This document shows, piece by piece, positions 52,525-60,374 of a stretch of 64,000 nt of DNA; the stretch's first letter is position 1, and each line of letters begins with the position of its first letter. The stretch covers positions 1 to 64,000 of the forward strand of contig CABPZE010000002.1 of NCBI GenBank assembly GCA_902461815.1, given 5' to 3'. The DNA comes from CAG-390 sp003523225 (lineage in GTDB: Bacteria > Bacillota > Clostridia > Oscillospirales > CAG-272). The translations under genes were made by a program, and so were the position numbers. The notes beneath the pieces were generated by a model. It worked only from the letters and a program-made list of their open reading frames with translations. It made no database searches and was not told where the DNA came from.

Positions 52525-53352
52525 ATGAAGAAGAATTATGACGATGAACAGGAAAATACCACTGCGTACCGTGTCCGCCTATTACGCCAGGACAGGGGAT
52601 GGAGCCAAAAAGAGCTGGCAGACAAAATATTTGTTGCTCACTCCCAGATCAGCCGGTTGGAAAGCGGCGAAACCACAAATATAGGTAGCTCTCTTTTGGT
52701 ATCGTTGGCTAAGGTGTTCTATGTTTCAACAGATTATCTGCTTTGCCTTACGCCCATCAGCGTACCGAAAAGCTATGATATTTCCCAGCTTGGATTATCA
52801 GAGGAAGTAATCCGCAGGCTGATTTTGAAAACGATTGACCCTGATGTGTTAAACAGACTTTTGGAGCATGACCAGTTCCCAAAACTTTGTGCTTTGATGA
52901 AGAACTATTTCAGCAACACCGTTGCAAATGGCATCATGGCAAGAAACCAGATCATTGACCTTGCCACTGATCCGCTTGCAGAGCTGATGAGTGCCGATCC
53001 TTCGAAGCGGACGGAAATGATAAAAGACCTGAGTTTTCTGAGCTCCAGCAAAATTCAGAGTAATGAAGCAGACATAGAGAAAATCAAAAACATATTGATG
53101 AGAATTATCCGGGATGTGAAAGAAAACATGGCAGAGGAACACCCCAGCGGAGCGGTTGCTACTGCGGAAGCAGTAAAGGGAATTCGTGCCGCATTACCGG
53201 ACAAGCCACAATCTGAATTGACATCTGATGATGTGTCAACAGCCATTACTGCCTACATAGGAACGATGATCACAATGGACGAAAATACTTCCGAACTGTT
53301 CCGGCAGCTTGCCAAACAAGTTCTTGAGCGCCCCTTAGACGAGGAAAATTAA
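52525..53352 (+). CDS. XRE-type regulator
   Basis: 275 residues. N-terminal HTH (about 12-70): VRLLRQDRGWSQKELADKIF, then SQISRLESGETTNIGS. The remainder is helical with no membrane segment, and a central region SADPSKRTEMIKDLSFLSSS may be a dimerisation or ligand domain. The start follows GTGAGGTCTCTTCT. It probably controls the preceding hypothetical gene or the replication module on the other strand. The next 530 bp hold no gene. Confidence 0.85.
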   Translation: MKKNYDDEQENTTAYRVRLLRQDRGWSQKELADKIFVAHSQISRLESGETTNIGSSLLVSLAKVFYVSTDYLLCLTPISVPKSYDISQLGLSEEVIRRLILKTIDPDVLNRLLEHDQFPKLCALMKNYFSNTVANGIMARNQIIDLATDPLAELMSADPSKRTEMIKDLSFLSSSKIQSNEADIEKIKNILMRIIRDVKENMAEEHPSGAVATAEAVKGIRAALPDKPQSELTSDDVSTAITAYIGTMITMDENTSELFRQLAKQVLERPLDEEN

Positions 53353-53766
53353 GCGTGTCGCTGCGGCGGGTTTTTATATACCTCTTGCGCCCCCGTTGAC
53401 ACAGAAAATCTTTTCGCACAGCTACAAGGTTTTCTGCGCCAACTACACCCGAACAGCCGGATTTTGCTCATGGAAAATCTTTCATTTTGTGTATCTTGCA
53501 GCCCACAAAATCCGCCTGTTCTGCTGCTGCTGAAAACGGTCTGTCTGGCGAGGGACAGCCCCTTTCCAGCGTCAGCGGTTGCAAAAGGTATAACACACTA
53601 GACTTTGCAAGCAAAATCGTGTGCCAACAGGGATGCTCTCGCCCCTATTGGAAACCCAGAGCCGAGGGGATTTTCCCCTCTGGACACCCCATTTATTTTC
53701 CTCACAAATAGTACCAAACTGTAAAATGCTACCTTATCCCGCAGTTTGGTGCTCCTCAGAAAATAT
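53353..53766. other. gene-free stretch
   Basis: Several short hairpins, for example CAGAAAA/TTTTCTG around 53402 and 53432 and a GAGGGGATTTTCCCCTC palindrome near 53665. No frame has a credible start. May hold remnants of an older replicon. Confidence 0.4.
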
Positions 53767-53819
53767 AAAAATCCCACAGACTTCATCCTAAAACGTTGGA
53801 TGAAACCTGCGGGATTTTT
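53767..53819. terminator. 22-bp hairpin terminator
   Basis: Arms 53767-53788 and 53798-53819 pair with a few mismatches; the loop is 9 nt and the right arm ends in a T-run, with A on the other side, so it works in both directions. It separates the XRE side from the SPFH operon. Confidence 0.88.
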
Positions 53820-53884
53820 TTGCTCTGCTGAGCAGTTGGCTACACAGCGTGAGCGGGTTAAAAAACGATCCAGCCGTGTTGGTG

Positions 53885-54196
53885 TTATTCTACACCCGGA
53901 TTCTCCTCAATACTTTCATGTTCAGCGTCATAAGCCTTGATACCTGCAATTATTTCTTGCTTGGCAGCTTCGATATCTTCTTGATTTTGTCGCTTTTTTG
54001 ATTTGAAAAAATCCACAACTTTGACAGCCGCTACAGTAAGCAACGATGCTCCAACCGCAGCCACTCCCACCCAAGGCAGCATTTCCATTTTACCTGCATC
54101 TCGACTTGCACGTTCTAACATTTCAACATACTTTTCCGGTCCACCTGCCACCTTGGCCGCTTTTGATAATTCTGCATAATCCCAATTTTGTGCCAT
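53885..54196 (-). CDS. small membrane protein of the SPFH operon
   Basis: 103 residues from ATG 54196. Helical N-terminus (MAQNWDYAELSKAAKVAG), one membrane segment (about 42-62: LPWVGVAAVGASLLTVAAVK), then a basic-acidic coiled tail (FFKSKKRQNQEDIEAAKQEI). No family recognised. It lies 5 bp after the preceding 61-residue gene on the minus strand and is the last gene of the operon. Confidence 0.75.
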   Translation of the reverse strand: MAQNWDYAELSKAAKVAGGPEKYVEMLERASRDAGKMEMLPWVGVAAVGASLLTVAAVKVVDFFKSKKRQNQEDIEAAKQEIIAGIKAYDAEHESIEENPGVE

Positions 54197-54201
54197 ATTG
54201 A

Positions 54202-54387
54202 TCAGTCCCCATATTTTTCTTTCATCCAACGGAGGTTAAATTCTTCAAGAGCATCCTCATAATCGTCAAAGTGCTTGGTTGAGCCGCCACCCAACACAGC
54301 GTAAACCTCCCGGTCTCCTCTTGCTCCAACTTTTATCAGTCGAATATTTCCTTCATTCCGAATCAATTCACTATCGCCAAATTTCAT
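54202..54387 (-). CDS. small soluble protein of the SPFH operon
   Basis: 61 residues from ATG 54387 (MKFGDSELIRNEGNIRLIKV). Beta-rich with VYAVLGGGSTKHFDDYEDAL and a helical end. The start is supported by GAAGGGG upstream. It follows the SPFH gene by 34 bp. Unknown function. Confidence 0.65.
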   Translation of the reverse strand: MKFGDSELIRNEGNIRLIKVGARGDREVYAVLGGGSTKHFDDYEDALEEFNLRWMKEKYGD

Positions 54388-54421
54388 ACAAACAGCCCCT
54401 TCAATGCTTTCGTTGCTTTGT

Positions 54422-55798
54422 TTATTCCTGTGGCGGGATAGGCGGCATAACATTTGCGAACAGATTCTTCAACTCATCAACCGTTCCTGCTTTTGCCCAT
54501 TGCTCCATACCCTTTTTCCAGACCAAGCTATCCGCCGTAAACTGTCCTGCGGTTGCCATCTGTGCCAATACAGAAAGATCAAACGGGCCTGTTGCTTGTC
54601 CATTGACAGCTACATGATATGCCACAGAAAGAATAGGAGGTGGTACTGTTCCAGGCGTTGTCTGCTGATTGATGCCGCCCATCATATTATTCATAGCACC
54701 GGCGATATTCTGACCAACCGCACCGCCAACAGCCATGCTTGCCATCATAGCGGCTATGTTAAATCCATCAGCGCCACCATTACCACCTAAGTTCACATTG
54801 CCAGCTCCGTTTGCTCCCATCTGCCCAAGAGCTTCCGCACCGGCGACACCGACCTCTGCTTGCTTTTCTACTTGGAAAGCACCGAAATTAGCCGTCTGCG
54901 TCTGCTTGTGCTGTGCGTACTGAGCTTCTTCACGCTGGATACGCAAGACTTCCTCGTAGTTCTCAGCCTCAATACGCTGCTTGTCAGCAATATCTTTAAT
55001 TTTCGCTTCTGCTTCAGCCTTTGCGGTTGCCCCGGCGAGATCCTTGGTCACGCTCATAAGCTGACGATAACCCTCGCTGGATTTATCAATTTCTATTGCA
55101 CCGATGTCGATACTGGAAACAACAACACCAAAAGTTTCCTTTAGGCGTTCGCTGAGATCGTATTCTACTACATCATTGATTTGTGCGGTTTTGCTCTCAA
55201 TCTGGACAACAGGAATGTTGTGTGCAGCTGGAGCATTCGCAACAGCGTCTTTTACATAGCGGTTGACCGCATCACGAATCTGCCGCTGGAAGTCATCAAG
55301 GTTGAAACTGCTGAGCCTATGTAATTTAATAAACTCCCGGTAATCTGCGATACCAAAGCTGACAGTACCTCTGACTGCAACAGGCACTCCGAAATCCATA
55401 AATCTCGGATCATACACATCGAAGAACGGAACCCCGAACCTAACTTGGATAATACGGGCAAGGTTGATAAAGTAAACTTCTGCCTGGAACGGGGTGCCGC
55501 CCTCGTAGGCAAGACCTACAATGCTGGCAAGTACCGGGAAGTTTGCTGTTTTTATTGTCTGATCAAAAGGACCAACAATGAAATCCTGCATGGTGCCATT
55601 TTTCTGCTTATATACGAACACGGCAACCTCGCCGTCCTTAACCCGCAAGGACGATCCCCAACGAATTGCATTTTCACGATTGCCTGTTCCGGCTTGCACA
55701 CCAGACGGATGCCATTTCCAAATTAAGTACGATGGTTCATCGCAGCGAATCTCGTCCATAAATCCGCCTTTGCGGTTGCTCCTATTGAATAAAGCCAT
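54422..55798 (-). CDS. SPFH-domain protein with C-terminal GYF_2 domain
   Basis: 458 residues from ATG 55798 (AAGGGGGACGAAAAA). An SPFH/YdjI-like region (about 5-250: EPSYLIWKWHPSG, VGPFDQTIKTANFPVL, DVYDPRFMDFGVPVAVRGTV, IDIGAIEIDKSSEGYRQL) is followed by a Glu/Ala/Gln coiled coil (about 255-300). A Gly/Asn-rich hydrophobic linker and a GYF_2-type domain (about 390-440: YHVAVNGQATGPFDLSVLAQ, then QFTADSLVWKKGMEQWAKAG) end the protein. SPFH proteins form membrane microdomain scaffolds; GYF_2 domains bind proline-rich partners. In this operon it probably anchors the zinc-ribbon membrane proteins. Stress or phage protection is a hypothesis. Confidence 0.88.
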   Translation of the reverse strand: MALFNRSNRKGGFMDEIRCDEPSYLIWKWHPSGVQAGTGNRENAIRWGSSLRVKDGEVAVFVYKQKNGTMQDFIVGPFDQTIKTANFPVLASIVGLAYEGGTPFQAEVYFINLARIIQVRFGVPFFDVYDPRFMDFGVPVAVRGTVSFGIADYREFIKLHRLSSFNLDDFQRQIRDAVNRYVKDAVANAPAAHNIPVVQIESKTAQINDVVEYDLSERLKETFGVVVSSIDIGAIEIDKSSEGYRQLMSVTKDLAGATAKAEAEAKIKDIADKQRIEAENYEEVLRIQREEAQYAQHKQTQTANFGAFQVEKQAEVGVAGAEALGQMGANGAGNVNLGGNGGADGFNIAAMMASMAVGGAVGQNIAGAMNNMMGGINQQTTPGTVPPPILSVAYHVAVNGQATGPFDLSVLAQMATAGQFTADSLVWKKGMEQWAKAGTVDELKNLFANVMPPIPPQE

Positions 55799-55811
55799 TT
55801 TTTCGTCCCCC

Positions 55812-57578
55812 TTAATCTTGCGTAAATGACACAAATGTTAATTTCTTCAAGTCACTATTCATTTTATCCTGAATTGAAATAGTGAATGAAGTATGCTCAT
55901 TGTCAGTCCATTCAAAATCAGTGTCAGTATCATTTTGATTGATGATGTAAACATCATATCCGTAATGAAAGTTGCCAAAAGCCATCGACCTATACCAACA
56001 TTCGATTTTAATAATCTCTTTTGTCAACGGAATTGCCCTATATAAATGCCAATCATCATTCTGGTATGAATAACAAACACCGTTGGCATCATAATTTGTA
56101 CCCTTATTTGTGTCACTATCAGTTCCTAAGATAGTAAACACCACATTCTGTGATTCTTTAAAATCTCCATCGCTCTTATCTGTCAAGGCGAACGAAAAAG
56201 CAGTGTGATCTTCATCAAGCCAAGAAAACTCATATTGAGCATCAGTGATTCTGAATGCTCCTACTTCATATTCTTGATCGAATGATGTTTCCGACGAAAG
56301 GTGCTTTCCCCACCGTTCGATTTTTATGATGCGATCCGATATGGCTGTAGCACAGTAAAGCCCCCATTCATCATGACCATATGTATACACAATACCCTTT
56401 TCGATGATGTTTGTAGAATAGTCGTTCTTGATTTCAGAGGATAATTCCTCTGGTGGAGGTGTTGTCTGGGTAGAATCAGTTGTATATTGTGTTTTGTCTT
56501 TTGCGTCATCCATGACAGAATTAAACTCATCAATGTTATTTTGAACTTCATCCAATCCGGATTCAATACCATCTACAAAACCTTCTACATAACCACCAGC
56601 ATATTCTTCGTTATCTTGTTCTGGCTCATCGTTAGCTTTATCAATATCTGGAGTTGGGGTATAGTCTAATGTAATCCCATCGGCAGCAGCCGCATCAATA
56701 ACTTTTTCAACCCAATATTCTCTTTGAATATCCCACTTGCGCTCCATATCTACGTCATATCTTTGGTAGTCAATGGAATCTGCAATTCGCAATGCGTGTT
56801 TATATTCTTTGTTGTCTAAAGCTTGCTGAACTTCAGCTACAATACTTTCCAGACGCTCAATTTCTGCCTTTTCGGCTTTAGGCTCTGTTACCCCAAGAAT
56901 ACCAAATACTACAACAAAGAGAATTGGTATCCATCCCAATAGAAGTATCCACTTTAGGATTCCTTTTTTCTTTGCTTTGTTGATATTGATGTTGCATTGG
57001 TCATAAAGTTCTTTGATTTCTGCAAAGACATCATCCGTGGAGTAGCTTCGTTTTGCTTTTTCATACACCTGCTGCACCTTAGAAAACCAAGCCGCATTGA
57101 TTTCCTTTTCAGCCTTAGTTGTTGCAGTATTTGCAGAATCATAGGCATTCATATTCATGTTGGAAGTTGCAAGAATCATAAACTCCAGCATATCTTCTTT
57201 TGAATTAGGGACAGAAAAGTTCTTAATTAGGCTAATTTTCTGTTCGTCCGTTTTGGATACTCTCTGCTGTGCTTCCGCCGCCGCAAATAGACCACGAGGT
57301 TTCTCATATTCACGTCTTGATTCGATAGCTTCAAGTTTCAATGCGAATTCTTTTACGGCACTTGAAGCTTTTGTACCTCTTAATTCGTGTCCACAGGCAG
57401 GACAATTGATCTCGAATGCTTTTAGCACTTCGCCGCAATTTGGACATTTATATATTTTTCCGGCAAACTCTTGTTTTCGTGTCGAAGTGTCATTCTGTGC
57501 GCCTGTTGGGTGCCCGCACTTCTGACAGAATTTCGCATTTGAGACTATCTCCGTTCCGCAATTTACACAATATGCCAT
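55812..57578 (-). CDS. zinc-ribbon membrane protein with duplicated C-terminal domain
   Basis: 588 residues, start at MAYCVNCGTEIVSNAKFCQK. Two N-terminal zinc ribbons (CVNCG...CQKCG; CPNCG...CPACG, about 4-65), a helical region (about 80-210), one membrane segment (about 215-240: WILLLGWIPILFVVVFGILG) and a coiled, TPR-like part (about 250-310). An acidic linker leads to two related beta-domains (about 390-475 and 495-585), each with GVxYxYxxDxWxLYxA and an E/D-W motif. The soluble C-terminus would be extracellular. Thirteen bp before the SPFH gene start. It resembles the membrane protein at 5313 in overall plan, but I see no close identity. Confidence 0.85.
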   Translation of the reverse strand: MAYCVNCGTEIVSNAKFCQKCGHPTGAQNDTSTRKQEFAGKIYKCPNCGEVLKAFEINCPACGHELRGTKASSAVKEFALKLEAIESRREYEKPRGLFAAAEAQQRVSKTDEQKISLIKNFSVPNSKEDMLEFMILATSNMNMNAYDSANTATTKAEKEINAAWFSKVQQVYEKAKRSYSTDDVFAEIKELYDQCNININKAKKKGILKWILLLGWIPILFVVVFGILGVTEPKAEKAEIERLESIVAEVQQALDNKEYKHALRIADSIDYQRYDVDMERKWDIQREYWVEKVIDAAAADGITLDYTPTPDIDKANDEPEQDNEEYAGGYVEGFVDGIESGLDEVQNNIDEFNSVMDDAKDKTQYTTDSTQTTPPPEELSSEIKNDYSTNIIEKGIVYTYGHDEWGLYCATAISDRIIKIERWGKHLSSETSFDQEYEVGAFRITDAQYEFSWLDEDHTAFSFALTDKSDGDFKESQNVVFTILGTDSDTNKGTNYDANGVCYSYQNDDWHLYRAIPLTKEIIKIECWYRSMAFGNFHYGYDVYIINQNDTDTDFEWTDNEHTSFTISIQDKMNSDLKKLTFVSFTQD

Positions 57579-57595
57579 ATGTCCTCACCTCACAC

Positions 57596-58057
57596 TCATT
57601 TTACCCGATATGGATTTGTTTTTGTAGCAAGAAGGATGATATCGAAAAACCATCCCAAGCCAAAAAGTCCGAATGTAAATAGATATATAAATCCAGTAAT
57701 TTTCTTTTCCTCATAAAAACGATGAATGCCAAACACACCGAAAAAGATACACAAAATCAATGACACCCATTTATTTTTCCAAACCCCTACAGAGGTATCT
57801 ACCACTCGTTTTTGTGGTTTTCCTGTATTGAGCACCCGGCTTTTTACGTCATCAAACTCTATTTCTTGGGCATCAAATGTCATCCCGCAACCCAAACAGT
57901 AAAATGCGTCTTCTGGCATTTGTTCTCCACAATTCTTACAAGTCTTAAATTTCCCGTTATATGCACTCGTTGAATTATTGGATACTGCCTGCCCACATTC
58001 GGGACAAAACTCATATCCTTCTTGTAATTCCGTTCCACAATTTGCACAGTAAGCCAT
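57596..58057 (-). CDS. zinc-ribbon TM2-domain protein
   Basis: 153 residues from ATG 58057 (overlapping the HTH gene stop by one base). Two Cys4 zinc ribbons (MAYCANCGTELQEGYEFCPE, then CKNCGEQMPEDAFYCLGCG) and a TM2 domain: LCIFFGVFGIHRFYEEKKIT, GFIYLFTFGLFGLGWFFDII. TM2 proteins pair two helices around a GxHRFY loop. It is the second gene of the operon and shares its zinc-ribbon style with the larger membrane protein downstream, suggesting interaction. Confidence 0.9.
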   Translation of the reverse strand: MAYCANCGTELQEGYEFCPECGQAVSNNSTSAYNGKFKTCKNCGEQMPEDAFYCLGCGMTFDAQEIEFDDVKSRVLNTGKPQKRVVDTSVGVWKNKWVSLILCIFFGVFGIHRFYEEKKITGFIYLFTFGLFGLGWFFDIILLATKTNPYRVK

Positions 58058-58278
58058 TATATGTCCTCCTTGACATCTGTTCGTACAGCGTCACAGACAT
58101 CACCAATATTGCAATCTAAATACTCGCATATACGCAAAAGAACAGATAGCGCCACTTCTTCATTACGCCGCAATTTCGTCATTGTGCCCGTAGCAATGTT
58201 CAAATCTTTTCTTAACGTAGCAGGGGAGATTTCCTTTTCAATGAGCAATATCCACAGCTTTTTATAGCTAATTCCCAT
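58057..58278 (-). CDS. small Cro/CI-type HTH regulator (second copy)
   Basis: 73 residues from ATG 58278 (CAGGAGTGTGCGT). MGISYKKLWILLIEKEISPA and LRKDLNIATGTMTKLRRNEE, with LLRICEYLDCNIGDVCDAVR; about half the residues are identical to the regulator at 37474. It heads the SPFH/zinc-ribbon operon and is translationally coupled to the TM2 gene, so it is likely its own and the operon's repressor. Confidence 0.88.
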   Translation of the reverse strand: MGISYKKLWILLIEKEISPATLRKDLNIATGTMTKLRRNEEVALSVLLRICEYLDCNIGDVCDAVRTDVKEDI

Positions 58279-58313
58279 ACGCACACTCCTGTCAATAATA
58301 CGCTTTGATATAT

Positions 58314-58342
58314 TATAGACTGAAAACACCAAAATTTCAATA
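58314..58342 (-). promoter_or_regulatory. promoter of the zinc-ribbon/SPFH operon
   Basis: On the minus strand TTGAAA (rc at 58337-58342), 17 bp, TATAAT (rc at 58314-58319). Same -35, spacing and -10 as the promoter at 37393-37421 in front of the paralogous HTH gene. Confidence 0.75.
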
Positions 58343-58359
58343 TGATTCACGAAATTCTT

Positions 58360-58397
58360 AACTATAATTCGCAACTTCTTGCGGATTATAGTTAAAA
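58360..58397. repeat. 17-bp inverted repeat upstream of the operon promoter
   Basis: Arms 58360-58376 and 58381-58397 pair with one G-T mismatch around a 4-nt loop. It lies between the operon promoter and the terminator of the DUF6061 gene. It could be an operator for the HTH protein or a transcription terminator of the neighbouring genes. Confidence 0.65.
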
Positions 58398-58403
58398 AAC
58401 AAT

Positions 58404-58436
58404 CCCTCTGTATTATTCAAGCAACACAGAGGGATA
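58404..58436 (-). terminator. terminator of the rlmD-DUF6061 transcript
   Basis: Perfect 10-bp stem (58404-58413 with 58427-58436); on the minus strand a T-run follows. Confidence 0.85.
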
Positions 58437-58441
58437 TAGAA

Positions 58442-58687
58442 TTAGCCAAGTGGCTTATATTCGGTAACGCTTTTGAGATATGTTTCAGGATCGCCGTTCA
58501 AAATAAGGTCTGCATATTCCAACGGCGCATTGTAGATCAGATAATCCAATTCCGACCGCTGATACATATTGTCGGCGACCTCGTTCTCCACGGCGATCGT
58601 GTCAATGGAAATCATGCGGCCATCAGCAAATTTCAGCTCCACACAGGCAGTATCCATGTTGAACTCGCAAGAAATCAAATGCGTCAT
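58442..58687 (-). CDS. DUF6061-type small protein
   Basis: 81 residues (MTHLISCEFNMDTACVELKF, then DTIAVENEVADNMYQRSELD), preceded by AAGGAGGGCGGAT 11 bp after the rlmD stop. I recognise this as the small protein regularly encoded just behind the rlmD-type tail in gut clostridial mobile elements. No function known. It is the first gene fully inside the element and is transcribed from the rlmD promoter. Confidence 0.85.
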   Translation of the reverse strand: MTHLISCEFNMDTACVELKFADGRMISIDTIAVENEVADNMYQRSELDYLIYNAPLEYADLILNGDPETYLKSVTEYKPLG

Positions 58688-58698
58688 ATCCGCCCTCC

Positions 58699-60369
58699 TT
58701 AAATCATTCCGAAGTGCTTCAATGCCTCCTTGATTGCTTTTTCTTTATCCGGCGGACATTGGGGCTGTTTTGCGTCCTCTGACTTCGGTTTATTATAATT
58801 CTCACGCTCAATAATACCGCACTTCTTTTTCACCTGTGCGATATACAAATTGCTGACTTTCAAGCCGCTATGCTCCAGCACATAATCCTTAATCTCTTGA
58901 TAGGTAGCCTTCTTCTCCGCATCGGTCAAATCCAGCTCGTCCATATCCAGCTCAACTTCAATATGCTGAGTTGATTTTAGTTTGGACAAAAGACATACCG
59001 TTTCCACATGTCCGGTTCTCGGGAAAAGATCGACGGGTGTGACGCTGCCCGGAGTATAGCCGAGAGCGCAAAGGCGGGACACGTCCCTTGCGAGCGTTGC
59101 CGGGTTACAGGAAATATAAATTATTTTTTCTATTCCGGCGCGGACGAGCGCGTCGATAAGCTCAGGAGAGCAGCCCTTGCGCGGAGGGTCAAGCACAACG
59201 ACGTCCGGCTTGAAGCCGGCGGCGAAAAGCAGCTCCTCCGCTCCTGCGGCGGAATCCGCACAGACAAACTTTGCGTTTTCGATACCGTTGCGCGCGGCGT
59301 TGCGGCGGGCGCATTCAACCGCCTCCGGGACTATTTCAACCCCGCAAAGCTCGCGGCAAAGCCCCGACATTGAAAGTCCTATCGTCCCGATACCGCAGTA
59401 AAGGTCAAGCAGCCGCAGATCCTCCGCCGAGTCCCCGAGCAATCCTGCGGCTGTACGGCAGAGCAGCTCTGCCGCGTCGTGATTGACCTGATAAAACGCC
59501 GCAGGGGATATTTCAAGCTCCATTCCGCAGAAAATATCGGTAAGATACGGCTTTCCGTAAAGTGTACGGTATTCCCTGCCCGTTATCACATTTGTATTTC
59601 CGCGGTTTATGTTTATCAGCACACCGCTGACCTCCGGAAAAGCCACGGCAAGCTCACGGGCAATTTCACTGCCGTGCGGAAGCTCGTCTCCATTTATCAC
59701 CACAGTGACCTCAAGCTCACCGCTGCCCTCTCCGCGTCGAAGATACAGGTGGCGCAAAAGCCCGCGCCCGGTTTCCTCGCTGTAAACAGATAAGCCGTAA
59801 CGGTCGGCGCACCGACAGAACCACACCGCTATATCGCGGAATACCGCGGGATGCAGTGAGCAATCCTCATAACCTGCGACCCGGTGAGTTCCCGAAGCAT
59901 AAAAACCGGCGCGGATACCGCTTTTTGTACTGACAAAACGGTACTGCGCCTTATTGCGGCAGCCGCGGGTCTTGGGCGCACCGTCCGCATCGGCGGCGTA
60001 AAGCACCGGAGACACCTCAACCCCGCCAAGCCCTGCCTTGCGGAACTCGCTCCGGACTGTCTCTCTTTTCAGCTCAAGCTCGCTTTCATATTTCAGAAAA
60101 CGGTATGCGCACCCGCCGCAGCTTGCCGGAGCCGGGCAGAAGGGAGTATCCTCCCTCTCCGCTGACGGCTTAAGCACTTCTTCAAGCCTTGCGGCGCAAT
60201 AGCTTTTCGTGACCTTGATGATCTTTGCCCTCACCCGGTCGCCGGAAACCGCGCCGGGGACAAAGACCACCATTCCGCCGTCAGCGTCCGTATCAGGAAT
60301 GCGTCCAACCCCGCAGCCGAGGTTGGACACAGAGCTTATCTCAAGCTCAACAATATCGTTTTTTCTCAT
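58699..60369 (-). CDS. rlmD: RlmD-type 23S rRNA (uracil-5-)-methyltransferase with element-derived C-terminal tail
   Basis: 556 residues. TRAM domain (about 1-60: MRKNDIVELEISSVSNLGCG), [4Fe-4S] Cys cluster (CPAPASCGGC, about 75-85), SAM site (LLDLYCGIGTIGLSMSG, about 320), LDPPRKGC and the catalytic ISCNPATLARDVSRLC (about 425-440). Host RlmD would end soon after RTGHVETVCLLSK (about 463). Here about 93 more residues follow, with TYQEIKDYVLEHSGLKVSN, YIAQVKK and CPPDKEKAIKEALKHFGM. This tail is shared with the serine recombinase at 45410. It is best explained as the product of integration at the rlmD 3' end, with the element supplying a new in-frame C-terminus. Catalytic domain intact. Confidence 0.93.
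   Translation of the reverse strand: MRKNDIVELEISSVSNLGCGVGRIPDTDADGGMVVFVPGAVSGDRVRAKIIKVTKSYCAARLEEVLKPSAEREDTPFCPAPASCGGCAYRFLKYESELELKRETVRSEFRKAGLGGVEVSPVLYAADADGAPKTRGCRNKAQYRFVSTKSGIRAGFYASGTHRVAGYEDCSLHPAVFRDIAVWFCRCADRYGLSVYSEETGRGLLRHLYLRRGEGSGELEVTVVINGDELPHGSEIARELAVAFPEVSGVLININRGNTNVITGREYRTLYGKPYLTDIFCGMELEISPAAFYQVNHDAAELLCRTAAGLLGDSAEDLRLLDLYCGIGTIGLSMSGLCRELCGVEIVPEAVECARRNAARNGIENAKFVCADSAAGAEELLFAAGFKPDVVVLDPPRKGCSPELIDALVRAGIEKIIYISCNPATLARDVSRLCALGYTPGSVTPVDLFPRTGHVETVCLLSKLKSTQHIEVELDMDELDLTDAEKKATYQEIKDYVLEHSGLKVSNLYIAQVKKKCGIIERENYNKPKSEDAKQPQCPPDKEKAIKEALKHFGMI
58981..59010 (-). other. rlmD attachment core (element/host junction)
   Basis: Codons for H-V-E-T-V-C-L-L-S-K. 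To the right the sequence is host rlmD; to the left it is element-derived tail. The matching core sits at 45689-45718. I treat these as the two att halves of the 45.7-59.0 kb element. Confidence 0.7.
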
Positions 60370-60374
60370 ATCGC

